A stretch of 64,000 nucleotides of DNA from Corynebacterium timonense (GTDB taxonomy: Bacteria; Actinomycetota; Actinomycetes; Mycobacteriales; Mycobacteriaceae): the NCBI RefSeq assembly GCF_900105305.1, contig NZ_LT629765.1:248001-312000 (forward strand), in the 5' to 3' direction. Positions 1-11,438 of this stretch are shown piece by piece; the stretch's first letter is position 1, and each line of letters opens with the position of its first letter. The position numbers and the translations under genes were made by a program. The notes beneath the pieces are model-generated. The model saw nothing but the letters and a program-made list of their open reading frames with translations. It ran no database searches and had not been told where the DNA came from.

Positions 1-2
1 CC

Positions 3-302
3 TTCAGCCAGAAGAACTTCGGCGCCGGCCGGGGCCTGCCCGTGTTCGTGCGCCACATCGAGGCCGACTACCTGCGCCCAGTCATGCCCGACACCACCGA
101 GGTGAGGGTGCGCACCGAGGTCGTCTCGGTGGGCAACACCTCCTTCACCACCCGCCAGGACATCATTGACCGCCACGGCAGCGTCTGCTGCAGCGTGACC
201 AGTGTCCTCGTCGTGGTGGACACGGCGACGGCCACGCCGCGCGCGATCACGCAGCGCGAGCTGGGCATCCTCACTCGCTCCGGGGGTGGGGACACCGAGT
301 GA
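3..302 (+). CDS. acyl-CoA thioesterase, 4HBT hotdog-fold family (5' truncated by window edge)
   Basis: The reading frame is open from the window edge, so the true start lies upstream; about 99 residues are visible. The segment around IEADYLRPVMP followed by alternating beta strands (EVRVRTEVVSV, then FTTRQDI) is typical of the C-terminal half of a hotdog-fold acyl-CoA thioesterase, which hydrolyses acyl-CoA to free acid and CoA in the cytoplasm. The active-site Asp or Glu region is not fully in view, so substrate cannot be judged. The stop overlaps the next gene's GTG by 4 bp, implying translational coupling. The order thioesterase, hypothetical, glbO, pepN matches a block known in mycobacteria. 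Family is fairly sure, substrate unknown. Confidence 0.75.
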   Translation, partial: FSQKNFGAGRGLPVFVRHIEADYLRPVMPDTTEVRVRTEVVSVGNTSFTTRQDIIDRHGSVCCSVTSVLVVVDTATATPRAITQRELGILTRSGGGDTE

Positions 303-931
303 GGAACGAAACCCTCCGCGTCTACCGCGGCGGGGCGGGGCTGACCGCGCTGGTCGGACGGGCCACGGGCCTCGACGCCGCCGCCTCAGCCCGTTTCTCA
401 GTGCTCGACGACATGCGTGTCGACGTCTTTGTCACCACCCCTTTCGACTGCCTCGCGTCCCGGCGCGTCGAGGCGATCGCCTCCCGCGACGGCGCGGTCG
501 TCGCTGCCACCGATCTCGTGGAGGCGCTCACCGCCAACAGCGAGAACGTGGGCGCCCCGCGCGACCCGAACTGGCCCGGCGCCCTGCCGCCGAAGGAAGG
601 CTTCGTGGAACGCGACACCGTTCCGGTCCACGTGGTGCGCCGACTCGCCGACGAGGGCCGCGCCCTGGCGCGCCAGTTCTCCGGGCCCCTCGGCCCGCCC
701 CCGTCGCTGCTCAACCAGATCGTGCTCACGGCGGACGCCGAGTCCGCGCAGCCCGTGGAGATCCCCATGCGCATGATCTTCACCTGCACGTCGCTCGGTC
801 TCATCCCCGGCTTCGCCGCGCCCGTCGACGTGCCCCGCCACCTGCGCGTGGCCACGGCGGGGCGTTGGGTGCGTGTCGACGCCCCCTTCGGCAGCGTCTA
901 CCACTCCACCGGGCTATCCCTGTTCACCTAA
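299..931 (+). CDS. conserved hypothetical protein coupled to thioesterase
   Basis: This encodes 210 residues from a GTG start that overlaps the thioesterase stop (GTGA). I do not recognise a domain. The protein has no clear signal peptide or membrane span. It contains alternating hydrophobic strands and a proline-rich middle (near residue 97, NWPGALPPKEG). The position directly after a 4HBT protein and near glbO and pepN recalls the hypothetical gene at the same place in mycobacterial genomes, so a role tied to acyl-CoA metabolism is possible but only inferred. The last codons overlap the convergent lactone-oxidase gene by 4 bp. Confidence 0.7.
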   Translation: MRNETLRVYRGGAGLTALVGRATGLDAAASARFSVLDDMRVDVFVTTPFDCLASRRVEAIASRDGAVVAATDLVEALTANSENVGAPRDPNWPGALPPKEGFVERDTVPVHVVRRLADEGRALARQFSGPLGPPPSLLNQIVLTADAESAQPVEIPMRMIFTCTSLGLIPGFAAPVDVPRHLRVATAGRWVRVDAPFGSVYHSTGLSLFT

Positions 932-2247
932 CCAAACAGGCGGTGCAGGTAGGGCGAGCCGAAGCGACGTTGCGGGTCCATCGCCTCGCGCAGGGCGCAG
1001 AACTCGTCGAAGCGCGGGTAGAGCTCGGTAAAGTCCTCCCGGCCCAGCGTGTGCATCTTGCCCCAGTGCGGCCGGCCACCCGCCGCGCGGAAGATCGGCT
1101 CGAGGGCGGGGAAGTAGTCTGCCGGGTTCATTGCCTTGGGCACGTGGAACGCGATGTACATGGACTCGCGCCCGGTGGATGTTGATAAGGCGACGTCGTC
1201 GGCGGCCGTCGAGCGCAGCTCAAGGGGGAAGGGGATGCGCCAGTCGCGGCGGTCGATCTCCTCGCGGATCTCGCGCACAACGTCGGGGCCCGCCTCGAGC
1301 GCAACGGCATACTCCATCTCGTGGAAGCGCACCCGCCGCGGAGTGGCAAAGACCTCGTGGGCAGGGGAGCGGTAGCTCGACGCGCCCATCGCGCCGACGG
1401 CGATGCCGTTGAGGACAGGCGTGGTGCGCGGGGCCACCCGCGCGATGAACAGCGACGCGGCGAACGCGGCGTTGCCCACGAGCTCCTCCTCGACGAAGCG
1501 GGTGACGCGGCCGCGGCCCTTCTGCGTCCGGTCCGGCTCGAGGCGGGTGTTCTTCTTCACCATCGCGCGGTCGGTGTGAGGGAACCAGAACGCCTCGACG
1601 TGGTCGGTCTCCCGGGCGCGCTCCTCCCACGAATCCAGCAGCTCGTCGAGGTCGGCGGTGCCCTCCACGGCGTGGAGGTCGAAGGCGTCGACGCACTGCA
1701 TCTCTACCTCGACGACGATGCCCAGGGCGCCGAGGGAGACCGTCACCAGGCGCAGCGCGTCGGGGTCGGCGTCGAGGGAGTACTCCTGGAGGTCGCCGTT
1801 GGCGTCGATAAGCGAAAGAGCGGTGACGGTCCCGGCGAAGCCCGGCCACTCGACGCCCGTGCCATGGGTGGACGTGGAGATCACGCCCGCGATCGACTGC
1901 ACATCGATGTCGCCCTGGTTGGCCAGCGCCAAGCCGAAGGGCGCGAGCAAGCGGGGGACGCTGCGTAGGCGCGTGCCCGCGAGGAAGCGCACGCGCTTCG
2001 TGGCGCGATCGACGCTGACCAGGCCCGAGAGCTTGTCCAGGCTGACCATGTTCTGCTCGCCGGCAGCGCAGGGGGTGAAGGAGTGGCCCCCGCCGACGGG
2101 GCGGATACTCTGCCCCGCGGGGAGGGAACGCACCAGCTCAGCGACCTCCGCGATGGTGGCGGGGCGGTGGAACGCGGTGGGGGTCGCGGACACGGAGCCC
2201 GACCAGTTGGTGAAAGTAGCGCGCGTGCGGCTCATCGCAGTGTCCAT
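928..2247 (-). CDS. FAD-linked D-arabinono-1,4-lactone oxidase family protein
   Basis: The product has 439 residues. The N-terminal half is a PCMH-type FAD-binding domain, with RPVGGGHSFTP near residue 50 (the His in GGGHS is the usual covalent flavin site) and the STHGTG motif near residue 127. The C-terminal part has the ALO-domain ending HWGKMHTL, with PYLHRLFG at the end. Relatives oxidise aldonolactones or sugar alcohols such as L-gulono-1,4-lactone or xylitol using O2 or another acceptor; the substrate here cannot be told. The start at 2247 follows a GAGG element; an in-frame ATG at 2235 would give a 4-bp ATGA overlap with the upstream gene and is a good alternative. It is probably co-transcribed with the PLP enzyme upstream. 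Confidence 0.85.
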   Translation of the reverse strand: MDTAMSRTRATFTNWSGSVSATPTAFHRPATIAEVAELVRSLPAGQSIRPVGGGHSFTPCAAGEQNMVSLDKLSGLVSVDRATKRVRFLAGTRLRSVPRLLAPFGLALANQGDIDVQSIAGVISTSTHGTGVEWPGFAGTVTALSLIDANGDLQEYSLDADPDALRLVTVSLGALGIVVEVEMQCVDAFDLHAVEGTADLDELLDSWEERARETDHVEAFWFPHTDRAMVKKNTRLEPDRTQKGRGRVTRFVEEELVGNAAFAASLFIARVAPRTTPVLNGIAVGAMGASSYRSPAHEVFATPRRVRFHEMEYAVALEAGPDVVREIREEIDRRDWRIPFPLELRSTAADDVALSTSTGRESMYIAFHVPKAMNPADYFPALEPIFRAAGGRPHWGKMHTLGREDFTELYPRFDEFCALREAMDPQRRFGSPYLHRLFG

Positions 2248-3440
2248 CCTTTTCCTCGGTAGGTGTCCCAGCGCTCGTGCGAGCCGTCAGCGTGGACCGC
2301 GACGAGGCTGTCGACGTGTTCAGTCATCTCCCCGGCCTTCGCGTGGCGGAACCAGACGAGGTCCTCGACCTTCAGTTGCGGCGCGCCCGACGGCAGCTTC
2401 AGCGGGGTCTGCACCTCGCCGGCGCCCTCCATCGGGGAATAGCTCAGCCCAGGCGGGTAGACGGGGGAGGGCACGCGGTCAGGGGCGGGCGGGCCGGAGG
2501 CGATCCAGCCGCCCGAGTTCACCGTCGCCCAGCCCGGCGCCGGGACGCGCGACACCTGGCAGACGAAAAACGCGGCGGGGACGTGGTCGATGTCCGTAAA
2601 CTGGTCAAAAATGACGGGGGTGTAGAAGCCGGAGCCGGCGGCGAGCTCCGTGAGCGAGTCGTCGCGGGCGCTGACGTCGAGGGACCCGGTGCCGCCGCCG
2701 TTGACGAACTCCAGGTCCGCGACCTCACGGGCCGCGGCCACGCACTCCGAGCGACGCGGCGTGAGCTGCTTCATCGAACGCCGTCGGATGAGGCGCTTCG
2801 CCGCGCCCACGACGCCGGATTCGCCGTCGGCGACGGAGGCGACCTGCCCCTCGTACCCCATCACGCCCACGAGCCTGAGCTGCGGGCGCCGGGCGATCTC
2901 GAGCGCCAGCGCGCGGGTCTGCTCCGGCGTGCGGATCGGGGAGCGGCGCGACCCGATCACCGCGCCGGGCAGGTGCAGCGAGCAATCGATGTCGATGGCG
3001 ACGCGCACCGGGGCGGACGCGTCCGCGACAGAACCGATCAGGTCGAGGTGGTCGGTCGAATCGACCATGAGCGTGATCTCGGTGCGCAGGCGTTCATCGC
3101 CAGCGATCCGGGCGATGGCGGGTGTGTTCACGCTCGGGTACGCGACGAGGATGTCACTGAAACCCTCGCCGACCAGCAAGATCGCCTCCGGGGCGCTGTA
3201 CGACAAAACGCCCCGGTAGCCCTCGTGGCCCAGCGCACGCCGCAGCGCGTCCGTGCTCCGCAGCGATTTCGACGCCACACGAATGGGCAGCCCCAGAGTG
3301 CGCGCCCTCATCCGGCGCGCGTTGTGATCGAAGGCAGCGACGTCAAGCACTCCGCACGGTGCGGTGAGCTCCCCCGCGGCGATGAGCCGCGGGATCGTTT
3401 GCACAAGAACGTTGGATGGGGTCGTCCGAGCAGTAGACAT
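2232..3440 (-). CDS. PLP-dependent alanine racemase-fold amino acid deaminase/aldolase
   Basis: This is a 402-residue protein of the fold-type III PLP family (alanine racemase N-terminal barrel; D-threonine aldolase/D-serine dehydratase-like). The VASKSLR segment near residue 55 carries the expected Schiff-base lysine, FVNGGGTGS lies in the phosphate-binding region, and FRHAKAGE near residue 367 fits the C-terminal metal-binding His motif of D-serine dehydratase-like enzymes. It likely acts on a D-amino acid or beta-hydroxy amino acid in the cytoplasm. It overlaps the start of the lactone oxidase, so the two form an operon. A TAACCT box 7 bp before the ATG suggests leaderless transcription. 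Confidence 0.8.
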   Translation of the reverse strand: MSTARTTPSNVLVQTIPRLIAAGELTAPCGVLDVAAFDHNARRMRARTLGLPIRVASKSLRSTDALRRALGHEGYRGVLSYSAPEAILLVGEGFSDILVAYPSVNTPAIARIAGDERLRTEITLMVDSTDHLDLIGSVADASAPVRVAIDIDCSLHLPGAVIGSRRSPIRTPEQTRALALEIARRPQLRLVGVMGYEGQVASVADGESGVVGAAKRLIRRRSMKQLTPRRSECVAAAREVADLEFVNGGGTGSLDVSARDDSLTELAAGSGFYTPVIFDQFTDIDHVPAAFFVCQVSRVPAPGWATVNSGGWIASGPPAPDRVPSPVYPPGLSYSPMEGAGEVQTPLKLPSGAPQLKVEDLVWFRHAKAGEMTEHVDSLVAVHADGSHERWDTYRGKGWTLR

Positions 3441-3629
3441 GGGGTACAGGTTAGTAGCGATGAACTACGCTGTGGGCGTTTTCGGGATCGAGATGTGCCG
3501 CAGGAAGCGTAGGTCGTGCGTTGTCCTCGGCTAGCCCGGACCACCTGGTCGACCTCAGCGACAACCGGGGCGCACCCCTGGAACGCGTTGAGGTCGACGA
3601 GCCCCGGCTGGGGGGCGGACGTCAGGCGG

Positions 3630-4009
3630 CTACTGCGTGTTGATCATCATGTACGCCACGCGCTGCATGTGGTTCCACAGCTGCCCGCGCTGCGCCGGGG
3701 AGAGCTCGGACTCGTCGAACTGGTCGAGCGACCGGCTCATGAGTTCAAGCCAGCGCTCCGCCTCGGCCATCCCGATGGCGAAAGGGAAGTGCCGTTTGCG
3801 CAGCATGGGGCGCCCGCGCCGGTCCTGGAAGGTGTGCGGGCCGCCCCAGTACTGCACGAGGAACCAGCGCAGGCGGTCTTCGGCACCGTCCCAGTCGTCG
3901 TCCGGGTACATGGGCCCGATCAGGTCGTCGGTTCTGACCTGTTCGTAGAACCCGTGGACGAGGCGGCGGAAGAAGTCCTCGCCGAGCTGGTCGTAGAGGG
4001 TGGGCTCGG

Positions 4010-4013
<4 letters not shown>
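3630..4013 (-). CDS. glbO: group II truncated haemoglobin
   Basis: This encodes 127 residues with the 2-on-2 globin signature: FFRRLVHGFYEQV in helix B, YWGGP near residue 55 (the group II Trp-Gly-Gly segment), and RKRHFPFAIG near residue 72 containing the proximal His. Group II proteins (HbO) bind O2 and help detoxify peroxide or NO. The ATG at 4013 overlaps the pepN stop (ATGA); a longer in-frame reading upstream would run through pepN coding sequence and is rejected. Position next to pepN is a conserved actinobacterial arrangement. Identification is firm. Confidence 0.93.
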
Positions 4014-6400
<2,387 letters not shown>

Positions 6401-6446
6401 GCCCACCCAATCTACTCGTTTCAAAATTCGTTTAGGGTGGGGAGGC

Positions 6447-7061
6447 ATGAGTGAAAAAGTTACTTTTTGGTTTGATGCTGCATGCCCCTTCTGCTGGCAG
6501 ACGTCCCGGTGGATTAAAGAGGTAGAGAAGGTCCGTGACATCGAGGTCGAGTGGGTCCCCATGTCCCTGTCCGTCCTCAACGAGGGCGCTGACGTCCCAG
6601 AGGACTACGCCGAGGCGATGGAGGCCAACTGGGGCCCCGCCCGCGTGTTTGCCAAGGTGAAGCAGGAAAAGCCCGAGGCCGTGGACAACCTCTACACCAT
6701 CATGGGCACCGCCATTCACCCTGGCCACAACGGCGCGCGCAAGGGCTACGGCGCGTACGACGACATCATCGCGGCGAGCCTCGAGGAGGCCGGCCTGCCG
6801 GCCACCTACGCTGAAGTGGCCAACAGCGAAGAGGCCGACGACCTGCTGCGCGGCTACCACGCCACGGCGATGGACGCGGTGGGCGACGACGTGGGCACCC
6901 CGGTGCTCAAGCTCGGTGACACCGCATTCTTCGGCCCCGTCATCACGCGCGTGCTCACCGGCGAGGAGGCAGGCAAGCTTTTCGACGCCTCCGTGGGCGT
7001 CGCCAGCTACCCCTACTTCTTCGAGCTGAAGCGCTCCCGCACCGAAGCCCCGCAGGTCTAG
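6447..7061 (+). CDS. DsbA-family mycothiol-dependent nitroreductase (Rv2466c/Mrx-2-like)
   Basis: This encodes 204 residues with a thioredoxin fold and a helical insertion. The active site CPFC sits at about residues 13-16 and the cis-Pro loop is in DVGTPVLKLG near residue 145. FWFDAACPFCW is characteristic of the Rv2466c family, which uses mycothiol to reduce substrates, including nitro compounds. It acts in the cytoplasm (no signal peptide). The start at 6447 has a strong GGGGAGG ribosome-binding site. Neighbours pepN and rpiB match the mycobacterial order, which supports orthology. Confidence 0.88.
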   Translation: MSEKVTFWFDAACPFCWQTSRWIKEVEKVRDIEVEWVPMSLSVLNEGADVPEDYAEAMEANWGPARVFAKVKQEKPEAVDNLYTIMGTAIHPGHNGARKGYGAYDDIIAASLEEAGLPATYAEVANSEEADDLLRGYHATAMDAVGDDVGTPVLKLGDTAFFGPVITRVLTGEEAGKLFDASVGVASYPYFFELKRSRTEAPQV

Positions 7062-7096
7062 CGGGCGGCGCATGACGGGCCGCTAGAGTGGGGCGC

Positions 7097-7570
7097 ATGC
7101 GTATTTACCTTGGAGCAGACCACGCCGGATTCGAGCGGAAAAACCAGATCGCTGACCACCTGAAGGCCCAGGGCCACGAGGTCATCGACTGCGGCGCCTT
7201 TGAGTACGACGCCGCCGACGACTATCCGGCGTTTTGCATCGCCGCGGCGGAGCGCACCGTCGCCGACCCGGGCTCGCTCGGCATCGTGCTGGGCGGATCC
7301 GGCAACGGCGAGCAGATCGCGGCGAACAAGGTCACCGGCGCTCGTTGCGCGCTGGCGTGGTCGGAAGAGACCGCGCGCCTGGCCCGCGAGCACAACAACG
7401 CCCAGCTCATCGGCATCGGCGGGCGCATGCACACCGAGGAGGAGGCGCTGCGCATCGTCGACGCCTTCGTGGCACAGCCGTGGAGCGAGGAGGAGCGCCA
7501 CCAGCGCCGCATTGACATCCTGTCGCGCTACGAGGACACCGGCGTCGCGCCGGAGGTCCCCGGAGCCTAG
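7097..7570 (+). CDS. rpiB: ribose-5-phosphate isomerase B
   Basis: The product has 157 residues and interconverts ribose-5-phosphate and ribulose-5-phosphate in the pentose phosphate pathway. The RpiB/LacAB signature is clear: YLGADHAGFE at the N-terminus, the phosphate-binding loop GGSGNGEQIAANK near residue 70, and the NNAQLIGIGGR segment. I choose the ATG at 7097 rather than an upstream GTG: a TAGAGT box at 7084-7089 lies 7 bp before it, the spacing of a leaderless corynebacterial promoter. Confidence 0.95.
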   Translation: MRIYLGADHAGFERKNQIADHLKAQGHEVIDCGAFEYDAADDYPAFCIAAAERTVADPGSLGIVLGGSGNGEQIAANKVTGARCALAWSEETARLAREHNNAQLIGIGGRMHTEEEALRIVDAFVAQPWSEEERHQRRIDILSRYEDTGVAPEVPGA

Positions 7571-7591
7571 GGGGCTCACAGCACAGCCCGG

Positions 7592-8680
7592 CTACCAGTC
7601 GGCGAAAAGCCGCTCGAGGCGCTGGGGGGCGTCGAGAAGCGATAGCCCCAGCTGCTCTCCGCTGGTGCGCGCGGCGGGCGCGGAGAGGGCCCTCGCCCGC
7701 GCCGTGAGCACGCGGGTGCCGTCGGCACAGACGAGGTGGCTGTCGGTCGCGCGGGCGTAGAACGTCTCCGGAGAGGCCAGCGCCCACGGCTGGCGCAGCT
7801 CGACGCACATGCGCTCCCCGCGGGGAGCGCCGACGCTGACGCGACGGTCGGCGCTGAAAAGCGGGGGGACCGACGCGGCGTACACGTGGGCGTCGATGCG
7901 CAGCCACGAGGCGATAACGGCCTCCACGACCCCCGCGCCCGCGGCGTCGGGCACGACGACGGCGACGTCGGCGGAGGCAAACGTGACGCCGGCGGGGCGG
8001 GCGATCGGGTGCGTGATGCGGTGAGCGAGGGCCACTGTCTCAGCGTTTTTGGCCGCTTCCACGTCGCCGCCGCGCTCGCCGAAGTCCGGTTCTGGGTGCA
8101 CCGCGACGGCCGCGGGCTCGTGGACGAACTCCGCGCCCGCGTTCCACGCCCGCCACCCGAACTCCCAGTCCTCCCCGCCGTAGCCGACCATGCTGGCGTC
8201 GAAGCCGCCGAGCAGGCGAAAGAAATCCGCCGAGCAGGTCAGCGCCGCAGAGATGATGAAGCGCCACGACGTCGAGTCCGCGCGGGAGAGGTGCCCGGTG
8301 CGCTCCCAGGCCTGGGCAAGCCACTCTGGCTCTGTGCGCTCCGGGCCCGTAAGACGGCTGCCGACCACAACGGCGCGGCTGTTGCGCCGGATATGCGGCA
8401 CCACCGCCCGCAGGTAGCCCGGCTCGGGCAGGGTGTCGCCGTCGACAAAGGCGACGACCTCGCCCGTCGCCGCGCTCGCCCCGAGGTTGCGGGCCGCGGC
8501 GGCGCGGAAACCCCGGTCCTCCTGCACAAGCACGGTGACGCCCGCGATCTCGGGCGGCGTCCGGGAGCCGTCGTCGGCGACGATGATTTCCACTTCGCCC
8601 TCGTAGTCCTGGGCGCGCACCGCGGCGACAACCCGCGCGAGCATCGCGTGGTTGTTGTAGTGCGGGATGATCACGCTCAC
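7592..8680 (-). CDS. family 2 glycosyltransferase
   Basis: This encodes 362 residues. It opens with VSVIIPHYNNH, a GT-A N-terminus, followed by VADDGSRTPPE (UDP-binding Asp-Asp), FVDGDTLPEPG (DXD motif near residue 93) and the acceptor-side motif GYGGEDWEFGWR near residue 173. It probably transfers a sugar to a cell-surface glycan acceptor on the cytoplasmic side. About 150 C-terminal residues after the GT-A domain are not recognised. The GTG at 8680 overlaps the upstream stop (GTGA), the same junction type as the other genes of the operon, and fixes this start. Confidence 0.85.
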   Translation of the reverse strand: MSVIIPHYNNHAMLARVVAAVRAQDYEGEVEIIVADDGSRTPPEIAGVTVLVQEDRGFRAAAARNLGASAATGEVVAFVDGDTLPEPGYLRAVVPHIRRNSRAVVVGSRLTGPERTEPEWLAQAWERTGHLSRADSTSWRFIISAALTCSADFFRLLGGFDASMVGYGGEDWEFGWRAWNAGAEFVHEPAAVAVHPEPDFGERGGDVEAAKNAETVALAHRITHPIARPAGVTFASADVAVVVPDAAGAGVVEAVIASWLRIDAHVYAASVPPLFSADRRVSVGAPRGERMCVELRQPWALASPETFYARATDSHLVCADGTRVLTARARALSAPAARTSGEQLGLSLLDAPQRLERLFADW

Positions 8681-9564
8681 ACGAGGCCACACGCCGCCCA
8701 CTCCCTCTGCCACGCCGCCGCGACCTCCGCCCACCCGTAGCGCGGCGGCTCCACGACGCGCGGCTCGAACCCGTCGATGGCCTCGCGCCAGGCGCCGTCG
8801 GGCACGAGTGTGATCCGCCCCGGCAGCCACCGGTCGATCTCGCGCGTGTACGCGGTGTCGCTGGCAAGCACGGTGCGCCCGGCGCCCAGCCACGTCATCA
8901 GCGACCCGGAGGCGGAAAAGTGCCGGTGGGCGCACACCGGCACCTGAGTGCGCCCCATCTCGCGGGCGAGGTCTGCCTCGCTGAGCCAACCGGTGATCTC
9001 GGCGTGGAGCTCCAGCTCCCGCGCCCACGCCTCGTGGCCGCTCGAGACCGAGCCCAAGAAGCGCAGCCGGTAGCCGGTGCCGCTCAGCGCGGCGACGAGG
9101 TCTTCGTGGCCCTTGCCCGGGTACAGGTAGCCGAGGATGCCGACGGTCCCCGGCTCGGGGTCGAAGGGCGAGCGGACCGTGGGGATGGGCAGGCGGATCA
9201 CGGAGACGGGGGTGTCCGGGGTGTCAAAGAAGCGCGCCTCGTGCTCCGAGTTGACGGCGGCGAGGGTGGCGGCGGCCGCGAGGCGTCGATACGCGGGCGC
9301 ACGCCGCGCGAAGCGAGCCGCGCCTTCCTCGGGCTGGGGGATGTCGTGCAAGCTGAGCGAAAAGTCGCGGCCGGCGAGGCACTCGAGCAGCGCGTCGGCG
9401 GCGGCGTTAGGGGTCGGGCCGAAGAGGTGGTCGGTGAAGGTGACGTGGACGGGGCCCTCCGGCAGGTCCCCGACCGAGCACGTCTCGGCACCCACAGCGC
9501 GGGCGAGGGAGAGCGCGTAGGAGGTCACCCCGTGCTCGGGCGGCCCGACGATGAGGTGCTTCAT
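8677..9564 (-). CDS. GT-B fold glycosyltransferase-like protein
   Basis: The product has 295 residues from MKHLIVGPPEHG. The GT-B pattern includes GILGYLYPGKGHEDLVAAL near residue 139 (start of the C-terminal Rossmann domain) and a later glycine/serine segment FSASGSLMTWLGAGRTVLAS in the donor-binding region. The usual EX7E is not obvious, so catalytic activity is likely but not proved. Both ends have 4-bp overlaps with neighbours, placing it in the middle of a tightly coupled glycan operon. Confidence 0.75.
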   Translation of the reverse strand: MKHLIVGPPEHGVTSYALSLARAVGAETCSVGDLPEGPVHVTFTDHLFGPTPNAAADALLECLAGRDFSLSLHDIPQPEEGAARFARRAPAYRRLAAAATLAAVNSEHEARFFDTPDTPVSVIRLPIPTVRSPFDPEPGTVGILGYLYPGKGHEDLVAALSGTGYRLRFLGSVSSGHEAWARELELHAEITGWLSEADLAREMGRTQVPVCAHRHFSASGSLMTWLGAGRTVLASDTAYTREIDRWLPGRITLVPDGAWREAIDGFEPRVVEPPRYGWAEVAAAWQREWAACGLV

Positions 9565-10406
9565 ACGGCAAGCCCCAAGGTGGAGAGCCGGTCGGCGTGG
9601 CGCGCGAGCCCGTGCGCGACGAGGCGGGGGCGTGCGCGGTAGAACTCCAGCTGGCGCTGGGCGATGTCGTCCGCAGGCAACGGGTCCCACTCCGCGCGCC
9701 CGGCCACGGTCACCCCGAGCGCGGCGGCGGCGTCGGCGTCGATGGGCGCGTCGAGGCCGCCGAGCATTTCGTAACTGGGAGCCTCGACGGGCTCGCGAAG
9801 GCCGAGCTCGGCGGCGACGGCCTCGGCGGCCGCGACCAACGTGGCGTTATCCGGGTGGTTGATGGTGTGCCACACCGGGACGGCCTCGAGGTGGGAGGAG
9901 ACGACGACCGTGCCGTGCCGGTGTTCGCGCGAGCGCATCTGCTCGATCGACATCGCAGCGGTCAGGCGCAGGGCGGCTGGCCCCGGGGCCGCGGCCACGG
10001 GCGCATCGAGGCCCCGCGCCGCCGCGGCGAGGACGCGCAGGTCGTGGTAGGGCACCACCGGGGGGTTCAGGGAGGGATCGTCCGGGTCGCGGATGATGGC
10101 CTGGTAGGGCATGAGGCCGTCGTAGCGCAGCACGGGCACGAGCACGAGGCGCGCGCCGCGCGGAAGGAGCGAGCGCATCTGACTCACACCCACGGGCAGG
10201 CCCCGGTAGTTGTCGCGGATCGGCTGGCTGACCAGGACGTCCGTGCGCGCGAGAAGCTCGGTGAACCAGCCCATGTCCGAGGCGGCGAGCTCGTGCACAG
10301 GCGGGATGCGGTCGGAGTCGAAGCTCCCGGTGGACATCAGCAGCTTGCGCATCGACTCGGCCTGACAGTTGCCCACGACGGTCAGTCGGGGCAGGGCGGT
10401 GGTCAT
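9561..10406 (-). CDS. WcbI-like polysaccharide biosynthesis putative acyltransferase
   Basis: This encodes 281 residues. The N-terminus TVVGNCQAESMRKLL is the hallmark of the WcbI family of capsule/O-polysaccharide proteins, whose founding member binds CoA and is thought to acylate glycans. VSQPIRDNYRG and YHDLRVL fit the same SGNH-like fold. It is the first gene of the leftward three-gene glycan operon. A TAGATT box ends 6 bp before the ATG, so the transcript is probably leaderless. The acyl donor and substrate are unknown. Confidence 0.72.
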   Translation of the reverse strand: MTTALPRLTVVGNCQAESMRKLLMSTGSFDSDRIPPVHELAASDMGWFTELLARTDVLVSQPIRDNYRGLPVGVSQMRSLLPRGARLVLVPVLRYDGLMPYQAIIRDPDDPSLNPPVVPYHDLRVLAAAARGLDAPVAAAPGPAALRLTAAMSIEQMRSREHRHGTVVVSSHLEAVPVWHTINHPDNATLVAAAEAVAAELGLREPVEAPSYEMLGGLDAPIDADAAAALGVTVAGRAEWDPLPADDIAQRQLEFYRARPRLVAHGLARHADRLSTLGLAV

Positions 10407-10472
10407 GGGGACAATCTAGCAACCGCCCGCCGTCCGCGAACCATGAGATGCGTAATTGTTTATATTGGTGTG
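10407..10472. promoter_or_regulatory. divergent leaderless promoter pair between the two glycan operons
   Basis: The 66-bp gap between the WcbI-like gene and the rightward glycosyltransferase holds a TAGATT box (on the minus strand, 10413-10418) 6 bp from one ATG. It also holds a TATATT box (plus strand, 10461-10466) 6 bp from the GTG at 10473. Neither start has a purine-rich ribosome-binding site. The spacing matches leaderless promoters common in corynebacteria, so both operons may be divergently expressed from overlapping control DNA. Confidence 0.55.
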
Positions 10473-11438
10473 GTGCTTTCCCAGGACTCGACCTTGCGGG
10501 TGCTCTCTATCCCAGCAGAGCACCCCTACACGCGCGCGGTTCGCCCGGCCGGGGTGGCATACCTGCCGGACCCCGACATCGACGGCCACTGGTGGCCCCA
10601 CCCGGCCCTCGAGGCGCGCTTCTGGGACACCCCCGTCGACGCCGACATCCTGCACATCCATTTCGGCTTCGAGCACCGCAGCCCGGAACAGATCGCCCAG
10701 CTCGTGCGCGCGCTGCCGATCCCGCTGGTCCTCACCGTCCACGACCTGGACAATCCGCACCTGACCTCCGCGCGCGAGCACGCCGAGCACCGCGAGCGCC
10801 TGAGCATTCTTATCGACGCCGCAGCTGCCGTCATCACCCTCACCGACTGCGCCGCCCAGCAGCTGCGCGAGGACTACGGCGCCGCCGCCGTGCGCGTGAT
10901 CGCGCACCCGCGCCTCGTGCCCGCCTCGACCCGCGCGGCCCACGGCGGGGGAGCCGGAGTGTTTCTGAAATCCCTGCGCGCCAACGTCGTCGCGGACCCG
11001 GAGTTCTACCGCGGCATCGCGCGCCGCGTGCCGTTGACCGTCTACGCCCACAACGTCGACGGCACGCGCGCGCTTCGCGACGCCCTCTCCGGCGCCCCCG
11101 GCATCACCCTCGTCACCCACGACCGGATGGACGACGCGACCCTCCACGAGACCATCGGCCGCCTCGACGCCTGCCTGCTGCCCTACACGCGCGGGACCCA
11201 TTCCGGCTGGCTGGAGATGTGCCGCGGCCTGGGCACGAGCGTCGCCGCGCCGGCGATCGGCTGCTACGCCGCGCAGGCGGACGACCCCGCGGCGGTGGAA
11301 ACCTACCCGGTTGCGGACGCGGAGGCGGCGGCCGCGGCCCTCGAGGTGCTGCTCCGGCGCGGCGCGGTGCCCTACGCCGGTGCCCCAGGCGGGGTTGCCG
11401 CCGCCCACGCCGAGGTCTACCGCGAGGTGCTGCGATGA
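10473..11438 (+). CDS. GT-B fold glycosyltransferase
   Basis: This encodes 321 residues. ILHIHFGFEHR, VLTVHDLDNPH and CLLPYTRGTHSGWLEMCRG resemble GT4-type enzymes, the last being the region where the donor-binding Glu normally lies. The start is uncertain. An in-frame ATG at 10443 and a GTG at 10470 exist, but only the GTG at 10473 sits at leaderless distance from the TATATT box, and no start has a ribosome-binding site. It is the first gene of the rightward glycan operon, with a 4-bp overlap to the next gene. Confidence 0.75.
   Translation: MLSQDSTLRVLSIPAEHPYTRAVRPAGVAYLPDPDIDGHWWPHPALEARFWDTPVDADILHIHFGFEHRSPEQIAQLVRALPIPLVLTVHDLDNPHLTSAREHAEHRERLSILIDAAAAVITLTDCAAQQLREDYGAAAVRVIAHPRLVPASTRAAHGGGAGVFLKSLRANVVADPEFYRGIARRVPLTVYAHNVDGTRALRDALSGAPGITLVTHDRMDDATLHETIGRLDACLLPYTRGTHSGWLEMCRGLGTSVAAPAIGCYAAQADDPAAVETYPVADAEAAAAALEVLLRRGAVPYAGAPGGVAAAHAEVYREVLR

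Noticed and set aside
6401..6580. N-terminal extension of pepN
   Set aside because: It covers the divergent promoter and start of the DsbA-like gene; no aminopeptidase features.
9597..10442. Long rightward open frame extending the first glycan gene upstream
   Set aside because: It is the antisense shadow of the WcbI-like gene; the real start is near the TATATT box at 10461.
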